Positions 22,440 through 33,137 of a stretch of 64,000 nucleotides of DNA are shown piece after piece; the stretch's first letter is position 1, and each line of letters begins with the position of its first letter. Source of the DNA: Polytrichum commune (Eukaryota; Streptophyta; Polytrichopsida; Polytrichales; Polytrichaceae); the NCBI GenBank assembly GCA_950295325.1, contig OX485804.1, positions 66,254,033-66,318,032 on the forward strand, in the 5' to 3' direction. The position numbers were made by a program, and so were the translations under genes. The notes below the pieces were generated by a model. The model was not told the DNA's origin and did not search any database. It was given only the letters and a program-made list of their open reading frames with translations.

Positions 22440-22960
22440 GGTACCCCGGCCGCGTGCCTAGGTGTCCGTCCTGCCCCAGATCAGCGCCATCCAAGCAGCG
22501 GCACCAGTTTCCAATGGAAAGCCACCTGAAATAAGTATTCTAACTACACAGCGTTGCATTCCTCGTACTCTCCATGTGCGATTCTCCTTCTGCCGGCACA
22601 GGACGTTTATCATCACCGCCCTGACGCCGTCGCGCTATTCTGCTCGGGGCGCGCTCCCTTCCCTTCCCTTTTCTCTTCTTTCTGTGTCCTCCTCGTCCCC
22701 CTGCTCTTCTTTCTGCAAGTCCTTGTTGCCAAAGGTTGTTCCCGCCGTCGCTAGAGGCCGTCCCTAGTCCATCCGACGGTCGAGATCGTCCGAAATCGGA
22801 CCCGACGGCTGAGCAAGCTCTCAAGAAGCCATTGCGTCGTGAGAGAAGCCTCCGCCATTCTCTTAATTCGCCAAAGCTTGTCTCCACCATCATTAGAGGC
22901 CGGCCTGTGGTCCATCTGAAGGCCCAGAACGTCTTAATTTCGATCGGACGGCTGTGAATT
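22440..22960. promoter_or_regulatory. GC-rich CpG-containing island with an internal direct repeat
   Basis: Distinctly GC-richer than its surroundings. An imperfect direct repeat AGAGGCCG..CC..TCCATC occurs at about 22752 and 22892, each followed by GATCG..CGGACGGCT-like sequence. It could be a promoter or first non-coding exon for the SCAB1-like gene, or for an undetected transcript on the + strand. ORFs on both strands are low-complexity and unsupported. Confidence 0.35.
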
Positions 22961-23249
22961 CTCCCCGGGAAGCCAGTGTTGTGGAGGGGAGGCTCTCGCC
23001 ACTCATGGCGGGAGATCCGCGTCGTAGTCTCTAGGAACTGGATGATTCATCCAAACTAACCACTCTCATCCGCCCAGTCGTGTCTAGAACTGGCATTCCG
23101 GATGAACCATGCCGTTTGTGGAAAAGTCTTCATCCGTTCCAGATATCAGTACATCCACATTGTCAAATGGGTTCAATTTTCTGTAAGGAAGTCAGTTTGG
23201 GTTATTTGGATTGCCTGTTACCCTATCCAAAACCCAGCTTGGAGGTCCG

Positions 23250-23437
23250 AGGTGACCCTAAACTATTGGAGGATGGTGGAGAGATACCCAAATCTCAAGG
23301 AAGAGGTTGCCGGTTTGATTCCCAGCCATGAAATCTCCTCTCTACTTGACAGAAAATTTGCCGAGTGGTTAACTACCTCCTATGCTTTGGCGTTGGTCTG
23401 TCGGCCTTCTATCAAAAACAAAACCAAAAAAAAAAGT
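23250..23437 (+). mobile_element. Candidate tRNA-derived SINE
   Basis: Contains GGTTTGATTCCC at about 23310-23321, close to the pol III B-box (GGTTCGANTCC), a GCCGAGTGGTTAA string at about 23361, like a tRNA A-box, and an A-rich tail (AAAACAAAACC then A10) at about 23413-23436. The A and B boxes are not in the usual order, so the structure is atypical or composite. No target duplication found. Confidence 0.3.
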
Positions 23438-24517
23438 TTGATTTCTTTACACCTACTGAGAGGTAATAGTAAAATCATGCCCCCCCCCCTTCCCCCTATA
23501 AATTGGTTGCTAATTCATTCCAAGTTTATGTTCATTGGATAGCATTTTGGAGTTTCTGAAACCAATTATAGGAGTTCATTTTCCTTTCAACAATAACCAC
23601 CGGGCTCTACAAAAAGAATTAACATTTTCACCCTCCCTAGGTTTGTCCTCCCCCTCAGTAGGTGCTCTCAACATTCAACCCCCCATAACCAACTTGAATC
23701 AACAAACTAACCCGCATCAACACACATTTCAAATCTATTTTAATAACGATAGAATTCAATCAAAAATCTCAATCCAAGGGAACCACCATCAAGACGTCTT
23801 TGGGGAGTTAATGCTCTCACGAGCACGAAACTTGAAGGAGGGGGCCCGTCAAAGTTATGTGGAACTAAGATCTCCTCTTCATTAACGTACATATGTAGAA
23901 GGAAGGGGGGGGACCCCCCCGCCCACCCCACGTGAGACACAAGGACCCCTCCCATTCATTCCGGAGGCCACTCGCTTTTACTCTTTTGGGGCTACCCTTC
24001 CACATACGGCAGGCTCGATTAGGGTTTGAGGATCTAACACCCCGCTTTGCAATGGATCTGCTCTTCAAACCGCACAAAGGGTAATTAACATAACATAGTG
24101 GCTCCCCACGCATGCCATTGCCATGGCCATTGGCACAAGTTCAATGGAAGCCTGTTAACTTAATCGTGTATTAAATACGGGTATGCATGATAGAGGTGGA
24201 AGAGTGAGTTTTGAACTGTTTTAAACTCGCTTGATAATAATAATGGCTATTAGAGTCTACATGGACTTTAATAAGTCGTGACCCTGCTTATAACCGTTAT
24301 AGCCTTTTTAACCATGCCTTATTAGATGCCTTATCCATCGCTTATGTAGGATTGGACCTCCGAATTTTCAAAAGCATCTCATTACTTGCCTCATAGGGTG
24401 TGATCGGGATTCTGGGTTATCTGTGGCCTCCGACTACATAAATAAACGTCTAATTATGTCCACGTCTGTGGGTTTTGTTTTATAGGCTGAAAGCACCAGT
24501 TTATGAAGGACCCTCTC
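23438..24517. other. Intergenic, no gene seen
   Basis: Contains C-rich and G-rich short runs near 23480 and 23906-23930. Several overlapping ORFs on both strands have no recognisable content. Confidence 0.45.
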
Positions 24518-24520
24518 TTA

Positions 24521-25016
24521 GGGCCACTTCACACACGAGCCAAGAGCCGTGACCATGGAATTGTGGGAGCCCAAACGGAAAGGGTCCAAAGGCCGTCCCA
24601 ACACACCTCCAACAATCATGTCGTGTGGTCACGGGCCGTCAAGTGGTAGTGTGAAGTCATGTGTACGTGACCGGGCCTTCGATCAAATGCTATTTTGATG
24701 AAATTATGTTCATAAGGGTCTTCGTATAGGATAAAATAAAATGAACCAACGGTTGTGAGCGTTCGGAGTGTCATGGTTTCCCGGTTTTGTGTTAGGCCTG
24801 CCTCCGAGAGGTGGTTTTTGAAAGCAGTCCAAGTGACTGTGAAATATGATCCGTTCGATGCCGTGTAAGAATCCAAGTAGACTTTTCATGGATCTTGCAT
24901 TCGCATACTCCTTCGGTCCCTCAAGCGTGGTGTGAAGCAACCTTGGACCAGCTCCACCTTTTCCACCAATGAAGTTTAATGGTCACGGGCTCTTAGTCTC
25001 ATGTGTGAAGTGGCCC
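24521..25016 (-). mobile_element. Tourist/Harbinger-like MITE, GGCCAC family, copy
   Basis: Starts GGGCCACTTCACACACGAG and ends GTGTGAAGTGGCCC; 496 bp; flanked by TTA on both sides (24518-24520 and 25017-25019). The 3-bp TWA target duplication with GG-CC ends is typical of PIF/Harbinger MITEs. Carries the short ORF shared by other copies (MDSY..ASNGSYFTVTW). Confidence 0.9.
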
Positions 25017-25038
25017 TTAGTTGATTGGGGAATAAGTT

Positions 25039-25204
25039 CGGCCACTTCACACAAGAGATTGAAGGCCCGAGACCATTGCATTTTAAGATCTCTCATTAGT
25101 TGAAAAGGCCGAGACCATCCAAGTTCACTTCACATTAGAAGGTGAAGGCCTACGTGCCCAAAGTAATCACAGTCACGGCCATTGGCTCGTGTGTGAAGTG
25201 GCCA
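25039..25204. mobile_element. Short (166 bp) GGCCAC-family derivative
   Basis: Has the family termini (GGCCACTTCACACAAGAG and CTCGTGTGTGAAGTGGCC) but only internal-deleted sequence between. Flanked by TAAGTT at 25033-25038 and 25205-25210. It starts 23 bp after the full-length copy. Confidence 0.8.
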
Positions 25205-25210
25205 TAAGTT

Positions 25211-26045
25211 GAAACACAACTTGTGGGAGAGAGGGAAACTATTGTATATGAGTGTACCTCTCATTCGTCCAACATAAAACCCCTTAAATAGTATGCAACC
25301 TAAAGGTTACTTTTAAAGTTGATTTGCCTTCAAAATTAGCTTCTAAAACCCCAAATCAATCTACTCAAGGTCATCTCATATTAATCCATAACAAACCTAC
25401 AGGGGGTTCAAGGTTTTATGTTGGATAAATGAGAGGTACGCTTGTATACAATCATAATTCCCTCTACCCCTGAACTTTACAAAATATGATGAAAATTGGC
25501 AGGTCAAATCCATGGACACGCCCATGAATTAGATTGTGTATATGCCTTAAGTGACTGGGTATTGTCACATTGGTTCAGAGTTCCCACGGAGGTGCAAGCA
25601 GGAAGACCGGATAGTGAAGGAGACGTGGAAGGGGCAGGGCCCAACTGAATGAAGATGTGATGTAGCCCGGGGCGTACCCAAGGCCAACTTTTGTAGAAAG
25701 AGTTGGCAATCTATTAATTCTTTGGACTTTCTTTTGGCTAAGTTTTTTTATTTTTTTTTAAATGCAGGGGCCACTGACCCAAAATTGAAGTGCGATTTGC
25801 CTCAAGGGAAGTGGCATGAAGGGTGGAGGGCAGAGTCTGTTCTTGGAGGTTTGGATTCTTGTCGGATGCTTGGGCAGTTCTGTCGTCGAGGATCGGATTG
25901 TAATAAAGGGTGCCAGAATTACTCAACTCTATTGCCAAATCCCAATCTCAGGAAGACTGTATTCTATTCAATTTCTTGGTGGCCTCGTTGAGGCTCACTA
26001 GATTCGATTCTATCCTATTTTTACCATTGTCATTTCTTCTCTCAC
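25211..26045. other. Intergenic, no gene seen
   Basis: Contains an imperfect repeat pair around 25255-25320 and 25400-25470 (TGAGAGGTACGCTTG-like versus GAGTGTACCTCTCATTC, inverted), perhaps a decayed foldback. Short overlapping ORFs at 25722-26001 show no family match. Confidence 0.4.
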
Positions 26046-26048
26046 TAA

Positions 26049-26547
26049 GGGCCACTTCACACACGAGCCAAGAGCCGTGACCATGAAATCGTGAGAGCCC
26101 AAACGAAAGTGTCCAAAGGCCGTCCCAACACACCTCCAAAATCATGTAGTGTGGTCATGGATTCTCAAGTGTAGTGTGAAGTCATATGTGATTAGGCCCT
26201 CAACCAAATGCTATTCCAATGAATTTCTATTTATGCAGATCTTCGCATATGATAAAATAGAATAAACCAATGATTATAAGCATTTGGAATGCCATGGTCT
26301 CTCAATTTTGTGTTAGGCCTACCTCCGAGAAGGGGTTTTTAAAATTAGTCCAAGTGACCATGAAACATGATTCATTCGATGCCACGTAGGAATCCATGTA
26401 GATTTTATGTCCATATTGCATTCACATACTCCGTTGGTCCCTCAAGCGTAGTGGGAAGCGAACTTGGACCGGCTCCGCCTTTTCCACCAATGAGAGTGCT
26501 TGAAGTGTGATGGTGACGGGCTCTCAGTCTCGTGTGTGAAGTGGCCC
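26049..26547 (-). mobile_element. Tourist/Harbinger-like MITE, GGCCAC family, copy
   Basis: 499 bp from GGGCC to GGCCC with TAA on both sides (26046-26048, 26548-26550). Same orientation as the 24521 and 32636 copies; the shared ORF is broken here by substitutions. Confidence 0.9.
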
Positions 26548-26914
26548 TAACCTTCTTTGTTGGTCATCAAATTCTATTCCTACCTTTAATTTGATGTTCC
26601 GCCCTCGCTGCATGTCACTGCTGTCATTATGAGTCTAGCATGGGCTACAGACTGCCCATGCTAGACTTGGTACTTGATATATTTGAGGATACAATACTTC
26701 ATTTCTGTCTTAGTTTTATTATGGACATAGTTTGCTAGCTCTTCTATTGCATAACATCAAAATGTAGAGTTTAAGAGTCATTATGGACCCCGTGATTTAC
26801 TTGTTTAGATGTGACAATTCTGTTTGGACATACACCAAAATGTCAATGGATTTTAGGATTTAGGCTGTTATAACTCCCTCAAATGTTGATCATCGCTTAA
26901 AACTAAACCATGTT

Positions 26915-26918
<4 letters not shown>

Positions 26919-26950
<32 letters not shown>
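26919..26950. repeat. (TA)n microsatellite
   Basis: About 32 bp of uninterrupted TA repeats just upstream of the trihelix-like relic. Confidence 0.95.
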
Positions 26951-26954
<4 letters not shown>

Positions 26955-27089
26955 TCAACTTGCCATATCCGTTACAAGTATTGCATGTCAATTTTTTTAA
27001 TCATTCAAGTTTCAATTGTCATCCTGCACATTTCCGTGACAACTGTACACCCATGTCATCATCACCGAGTAAGTCCTTTACAAAAATCC

Positions 27090-28080
27090 GACATGATCGT
27101 GGACCGGATTGAAGCATGCAAGAAATGCTTTGCTCTTGTGAATGTCAAAAGGGAGGGAATTTTACATGAATTTGATGCTATTGATAGGCATGACCTAATG
27201 GATTATGATTCTACCAAATGGAATTGCATTTCACAAAGGGTTATGACGGTGGGATTTTCTCATGTTTATCATGGCGCTTCTTGCAAGGATGAGTGACACT
27301 TGACATTGTTTGATAATTGACGGATGGCCAATTACCATGCGGAGATAGACATTCATAATGAGCATTATTGGTTGATAAGAAGTGTGAATCATGGAACTGG
27401 AAAATTACCTAGGCTCTTCTTTAAAAAGAACTACGTCCATATTCATTAATGGTCTGGGCACATGCCTTAAATGCATTCTCCACATGTCTAGGATTTGTTA
27501 AACTCTCTAATATGATATTTTCATAGGATTGATGAGAATAGTGAAGATGATGGAGATTTGGTGGTTCATGTCAGCGCAGATGGTGGAAGCCTTGAAGGCT
27601 TGAACCCCAAGAGGTGACCTACAACCTTGACGTTGTTCAAAGACATCCATTAGGCCTATTCCTATTCACTCTAGCTTACAACAAGGTTTGGGGCACCCAA
27701 AGCGAAATGGCGGCATCTATCGGAATTCCTACAAATGCTAGAGGAAATACTATGTTGCTATCCAACTTGAGCAACTCTTATAGCAAGAGGAGGACGGACA
27801 ATACCAATGTTGAGTAAAATTCCCTTGGAGGTTGTATGGCCCTTGTGAAGGTTACCATAGTGATTACGAATGAAATGAAGGAGATGGTCTTTGTAACAAA
27901 AGAAAATGGGATCTAACAAGCTCGAGGTTCAACTGGAATTGTTTACCGAACAAATGTCCATGAAAGAGAACGTAGTAAGTGACATGAGGATATATGAGCA
28001 AGGTTTATTGGTTGCGGACCACACTTGTTGAGCCATAATTAACGAGGCAAGGGTGCAATTGCTTTGAAGACATATCTCAT
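27090..28080 (+). pseudogene. Broken trihelix / Myb-SANT-like gene
   Basis: A helix-rich DNA-binding signature is readable: DYDSTKWNCISQRVM, then GFSHVYHGASCKDE, then (after a stop) YHAEIDIHNEHYWLI. This follows the trihelix pattern of Trp, Ile-Ser, Cys-Lys-Asp and Tyr-Trp positions. Farther on come an acidic segment (DENSEDDGDLVVHV), a Ser/Asn/Arg-rich linker (SNLSNSYSKRRTDNTNVE) and a coiled-coil-like end (NEMKEMVFVTKEN). At least five in-frame stops and several frame changes interrupt it, including TGA at 27294 and TAA after NTNVE at 27815. No terminal repeats or poly(A) mark it as a retrocopy. Family assignment is inferred from pattern only. Confidence 0.45.
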
Positions 28081-29999
28081 GTTTTGACATTAGGGTTTAA
28101 AACTTGTTCAATTCTTTCATCTATTGAATATGCATCTCCTTCTACAAGCGATGAACCTCCTATGCCGCTTCTATGTAGGTTTTACTAGGGTAGACAATGT
28201 ATTAAGTATAATATTTTTTAATTCGTTTGAATGTATGTTGTCACATACCAATAATAAAAAGATGCAGCCATATGTTAATTTTATGTTTGAGAGATGTGTG
28301 AATCCTCAACGACTACTTAAAATGTCATGATATAATAAAAATTAAAATCTAGATGCTAAGTTTAAGTAATTAAACGTTTAGAATGAAATTATAATAAAAA
28401 TAATTGTTTGTAATTTCACAACAATCAACTTTGCAAGTTTTATCAAAGGATCCTACCGTACAATCCTATCAAAGAATCCTATGATAAAATTCACCATGTT
28501 ATAATCATGAATTTGAACTTAATCTAAATTTTACTTAAATATCATTTTTGGGGGGTTTCTAAATGTTCACGAGCAAGAGATAATAATGGTGGTTGCTCAT
28601 GCATTGGACATATCTAGAATTGAAAACTCACATATATTGAGCATCAAAGGTTCATGAAGCCATACGAAAGAGTTTAACATCTTTGTGGCTATCTTGTGCA
28701 TGGAGGAGTTAAATATTCTTCGTTCTCCAATACATGTCCACTTACATGCCACTTAGTACACTTTATGTTGGGATAGGAGTTTGTGGTGACTACATAAACT
28801 TATTAATTGGCTTGGTGAAAATGTAACAAGTGATTCTATGACATGTATGGCATGTAACTTATCGTTCTATGAAAATACTCTTCCAAAAAACAACATGAGA
28901 GACCCCAAGATTGCTTGATGGAATCCAATTGGAATAACACGGCCATCAACATGTATTTAGATGTAAAGACCCCTTCATCCATCCATGATGGATGAGTTTA
29001 CATGGACGCCACAAACCACAATCCGTGTAGGTTCGGCATGGGGTACATGTCCCCCAATCGATGGGGATAGACCACTCATCTTCCAAATTCACACACAAAA
29101 TAGGATGTACATCAAGTCTTTGAAATACGCCTTCATACATGAAAGCCATTGATGTCTCAGTTGTTTACTCTCTTATAACGATAAGGTATCACCTCCTTTG
29201 AATGATCAAAGACGGGTTACGTACCTTCCAAATGGTATACGGAACATGTGATTTTGGAGTAGTAGAAGTAGTGAACACCATGTAAATTCTTGTAGAGATA
29301 TGCGCAAGGAGCCCTAGTGATCATACTAGGTGGAAACTCCTCTAGATTCCTTAACGAAACTTTGGAACAAAAACACACCAAATATGACCCATTAATTAAC
29401 ACCATACATAACAATGGATGGAAAATAAACCCCCTCATTAGCATCATAGTTGGGGTAAGAGGAGCCATACACAAACACTTCATCAAGAAACTCGCTAATA
29501 TCAATATCCCAATATCTGATATTAAAATCCTCATGAAAAACATACACCGAAACGCCATCAAGTACCTCACATACTTAGTCTTATAAAAAGAAAACTAGAC
29601 AATGAACAAGAACCCGTCTTCCCTCCCCCCCCCCCCCCCATAACTCTAAATAATTGTTTTACTACTAGAGCCCACCTCTCAAAAGGAGGCATAACACCTT
29701 ATCCATGACCAACATATATGGATATGGATATATGGATATCCATGACCACCATAAGGCTAACATGCTCACATTCACGCCAATACATGGATATGGACATTAC
29801 TTTTTCTTTTTTCTTTTCTTTTCCTTATTTAGTCAGAAATCAACAAACATGCAATTCCTATAACCATATCTAATAAGGAGAAGTATGATCTTCAATCCGA
29901 ATTTTCTAGATGCTTCATTATAGAAACTATACATACCTCGGACAACAATCCCACACCGCCCATTTAAACGCTATACCCAAAAGAAAGTTGAAGGGCTTT
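28081..29999. other. Intergenic, no gene seen
   Basis: AT-rich. A C15 run lies at about 29625-29639 and a GATATGGATATATGGATATCC palindrome-like stretch at about 29720-29740. A pair of overlapping ORFs on opposite strands at 29217-29586 is not assignable. Confidence 0.45.
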
Positions 30000-30402
30000 G
30001 GGCCGGTTCACATGGAGCCCCAAGTCCCAAGTCCCAAGTCCCATTCATGCTAGCAAGTCCTAACATGGAGACAAAGTCCCAACTTTTGAACCTCAAGAAA
30101 CCATAAATACATGACTTTATAATTATTGACATAAAATTTGATTACTTTAAGCACAAAATCTCGGGACTTGTGTCAAGACTTGGGTCTAGCTTTTTGCTTA
30201 ACCCAACTCTTCACACAAGTCCCAAGCCTCACCCCCAAAAAGTGTTGCCATGTAGACATCCATGTCATACTTGAGACTTAAGACTTAGGACTTTAGAGCC
30301 CGTGTGAAGTGGTCAGTACCAACTTCCATGCTCTCAACGGTTGAGATTGCACGAATTGACCTCAAGTGACTTGGGACTTGGGGATTCCGTGTGAACCGGC
30401 CC
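30000..30402. mobile_element. GGGCCGGTTCACA foldback element (~403 bp)
   Basis: Left end GGGCCGGTTCACATGG at 30000, right end CCGTGTGAACCGGCCC at 30402. The GG-CC ends resemble the GGCCAC family but the sequence differs. The right flank is TAA, the left TTT, so no clean target duplication. Next to the left end is a short array of the heptamer CAAGTCC (about 30022-30050). Confidence 0.65.
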
Positions 30403-30753
30403 TAAGATACCCTAGAGTACCACTAGAACCCCAAACCTAATATCACATCATGCACTTGAGCTCCGAGTTTGTCCTTCGTTGTTGGCTTTTAAAGCAAGTA
30501 CTTCTAAGTTATGTCGAATCATTCGATCTAATATCCTCTCCAAATCATTCCGTCCCAATGTCCTCACGGCCAAGATTACCTACCACCTTGTGTGTACATC
30601 TTAGTCTTGCACAAATGAATGGGACCGTTGCGTTACCCTTCTCATGGTGGTGGGTTTACATTACGATAAGGTAGGTCCAAGACCAAACGGACTCCAAAAT
30701 CACACTATCCTATTGGCCAAGAGGAAAACATTCAACCCAAGAAGTATGCATTA

Positions 30754-30897
30754 GGGCCACTTTACACATGGACCGAGAGTTGTGACCATGAAAATAATCT
30801 AAGGGCCCTTGAAAAACATCCAAAGGCTTTACTGTGGGAAATGGAGATACAATTTTGCAGTTGATGAGCCCTCGAGCTTAGGGTAAAGTGGATAGTG
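30754..30897. mobile_element. GGGCCACTTTACAC element, short and decayed
   Basis: Left end GGGCCACTTTACACATGGACC preceded by TTA (30751-30753). The right side has GGTAAAGTGG then TTA (30898-30900), so the end is imperfect. Related in its first 12 bases to the GGCCAC family, and to the element starting at 63299. Confidence 0.45.
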
Positions 30898-31034
30898 TTA
30901 AGGTAATCGCCCCGCATCACTGAAAGATCGTCCTACATTACTGGAAAAAAGATGCAAATCTACCGTAGTGATAGACTTGCATATATCTTCCAATGACTCA
31001 TGACATTGCCAAGGACTCATATGTTGGTTAGTAA

Positions 31035-31372
31035 GCGTGCCTAATTCGGTTACTTATCTTAATTGGACACATATATTTGAGTTTGTGACATGTGGTTGGG
31101 TGTGGCTCCGATAACGGGTACCAAGAAGACATGTGTTTGAAAGAGATTGGACTATGTGCTCAACATTTGAAAACTACTTTAGACTCAACAATCAACATGA
31201 TTGGAGGGACCTATATAACCACTTAATGAACAAGAAAATCCCCGCTTTGTCAATGAACGAGATATTCATACGAGCTCCAAAAACTATGAAAGAAGTGGCT
31301 CGGGCCTCGATTTGGATTTGCAAACCAACTTCTACTAATTGTGTGTTTCATATCCTAGGAGAAGTGGGATAG
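31035..31372 (+). repeat. Dispersed repeat family A, copy 5
   Basis: Near-complete unit from CCTAATTCGGTTACTTATC through GACATGTGTTTGAAAGAGATTGG to CATATCCTAGGAGAAGTGGG. The G-run position here has only GGAGGG. Confidence 0.75.
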
Positions 31373-32632
31373 TTGGGAAGAATAAGTGACCATTTTAAGA
31401 CCCATCATCTACCTTAGTGAAACACAATGGAGGAGAAAACAAAACAAAACAAAACATGATTGTAACATGCTTGTATGAAGTAAGTCCCGATGAGAAGGAA
31501 ACTTCAAGAGCAACAACGTACACAAAACTCCAATGACCATGATACACACTTTACTGCAACTTGGTACTAGGTAATAGAGAGCTCCGAGGAACCTTGATTG
31601 TTGAGTGAAAATGAAATGTTTCTTACTAATTTGATGTATGTCCATGGGCCCGAGCAACTGAAAATCTCATTAGAGCAGGAGATCTCACATTGCAAAATGA
31701 TTTTTTGGGGGGAAGACGCTGAAAGAATATGTATGTAATGTAGCCCAAATCAGAGGTACTTTGAAAAACGATGTGGTCCAATAACCACTCCAGATGTGTA
31801 TTTCTTCAAAAAAGACATAGTGTGCATGCAACTTTAGATGTTGACAACAAGAAATGCAATCAACATCTAAGACTAGTTCACGCCACTTCGGTAAATCTAT
31901 TTACCTTGTGATCCCAATAGAAGTGTACGTACATTCTATCATCATGTCTAAAATTCACATGCGAGTCTATATTTACTTGAAATTTGGTTAATTATAAAGA
32001 GGACTTCTAACAATACTTGGACGATATTTGAGTAAACCCAACCCTTACGAAAAATAAATATCTCACAAAATATAGCGTGTCATTGTCCTATAACATTGAC
32101 CGATGTTGGACTGGTATATGAGTGACTGCATGGTATAAGTGCACAGTATTGAAAATGATAAAAATAAACACATATTGACATGTATCATTGATGGCGATGC
32201 TCATTAGATACTAATATGTTATCAGGGTCACAAGCTAAATAGATTTTTGTATATCTGAGTCATTATTTAGGTAAAAAACATCGCAATATCACATCGATAC
32301 TAAAGTAAATTTGCATGTTCTTGGATGACATATTTATCCGAATGATATAAAAACAAATCCTCAAGTACCCATACCCTACCAACATGAAACAAAAAACAAA
32401 AAACACCTCATTATGTATACCCGAGTACTACATAGTATTCCATTCCATTTTATTTTATTTTGATACCGCTACACCACCGGTCCCGACTCCCGACCCTCCA
32501 TTGTGATGCAACCTCACGAGGAGGTACCCTTGCATTCCATGAGGTACGGATTACATGTTTGGAAAGTAGAAGGCAACTTAATTAGTGATCATAACTTAAG
32601 GATCAAGTACGGACTATAAAAACAACAAGGAC
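31373..32632. other. Intergenic, no gene seen
   Basis: AT-rich, no supported coding sequence; an (AAAAC)n run lies at about 31437-31455. Confidence 0.45.
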
Positions 32633-32635
32633 TTA

Positions 32636-33134
32636 GGGCCACTTTGCACACGAGCCAAGAGCCGTGACCATGAAATTGTGAGAGCCCAAAAGAAAGTGTC
32701 CAAAGGCTATCCCAACACACTTCCAAAACCATGTAGTGTGGTCACGGACCCTCAAGTGTAGTGTGAAGTCATATGTGACCAGGCCCTCAATCAAATTTTA
32801 TTTCAATGAATTTTTATTCAAGCGGGTCCTCACACGTGATAAAATAGAATATATCAACGATTGTGAGCATTCGGAGTGCCATGGTCTCCCGGTTTTGTGT
32901 TAGGCCCACCTCCAAGAGGTGGTTTTTGAAAACAGTCCAAGTGACTATGAAACATGATCCATTCGATGCCATGTAGGAATCCATGTAGACTTTACGTCCA
33001 TCGTGCATTCACATACTCCGTTGGTCCCTCAAGCGTAGTGTGAAGCGAACTTGGACTGGCTCCGCCTTTTTTACCAATGACAGTGCTTGAAGTGTAATGG
33101 TCACGGGCCCTCAGTCTCGTGTGTGAAGTGGCCC
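32636..33134 (-). mobile_element. Tourist/Harbinger-like MITE, GGCCAC family, copy
   Basis: 499 bp with TTA on both sides (32633-32635, 33135-33137). Left end GGGCCACTTTGCACACGAG; right end GTGTGAAGTGGCCC. Carries the shared short ORF on the minus strand (32814-33008). Confidence 0.9.
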
Positions 33135-33137
33135 TTA

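Noticed and set aside
22540-22893. 117-codon Arg/Gly-rich ORF in the GC-rich island
   Set aside because: Composition reflects the GC-rich direct repeats; ORFs are open on both strands, as expected of biased sequence.
29217-29586. Overlapping 117- and 89-codon ORFs, possible transposase fragment
   Set aside because: I could not match a DDE signature or any domain order in either strand.
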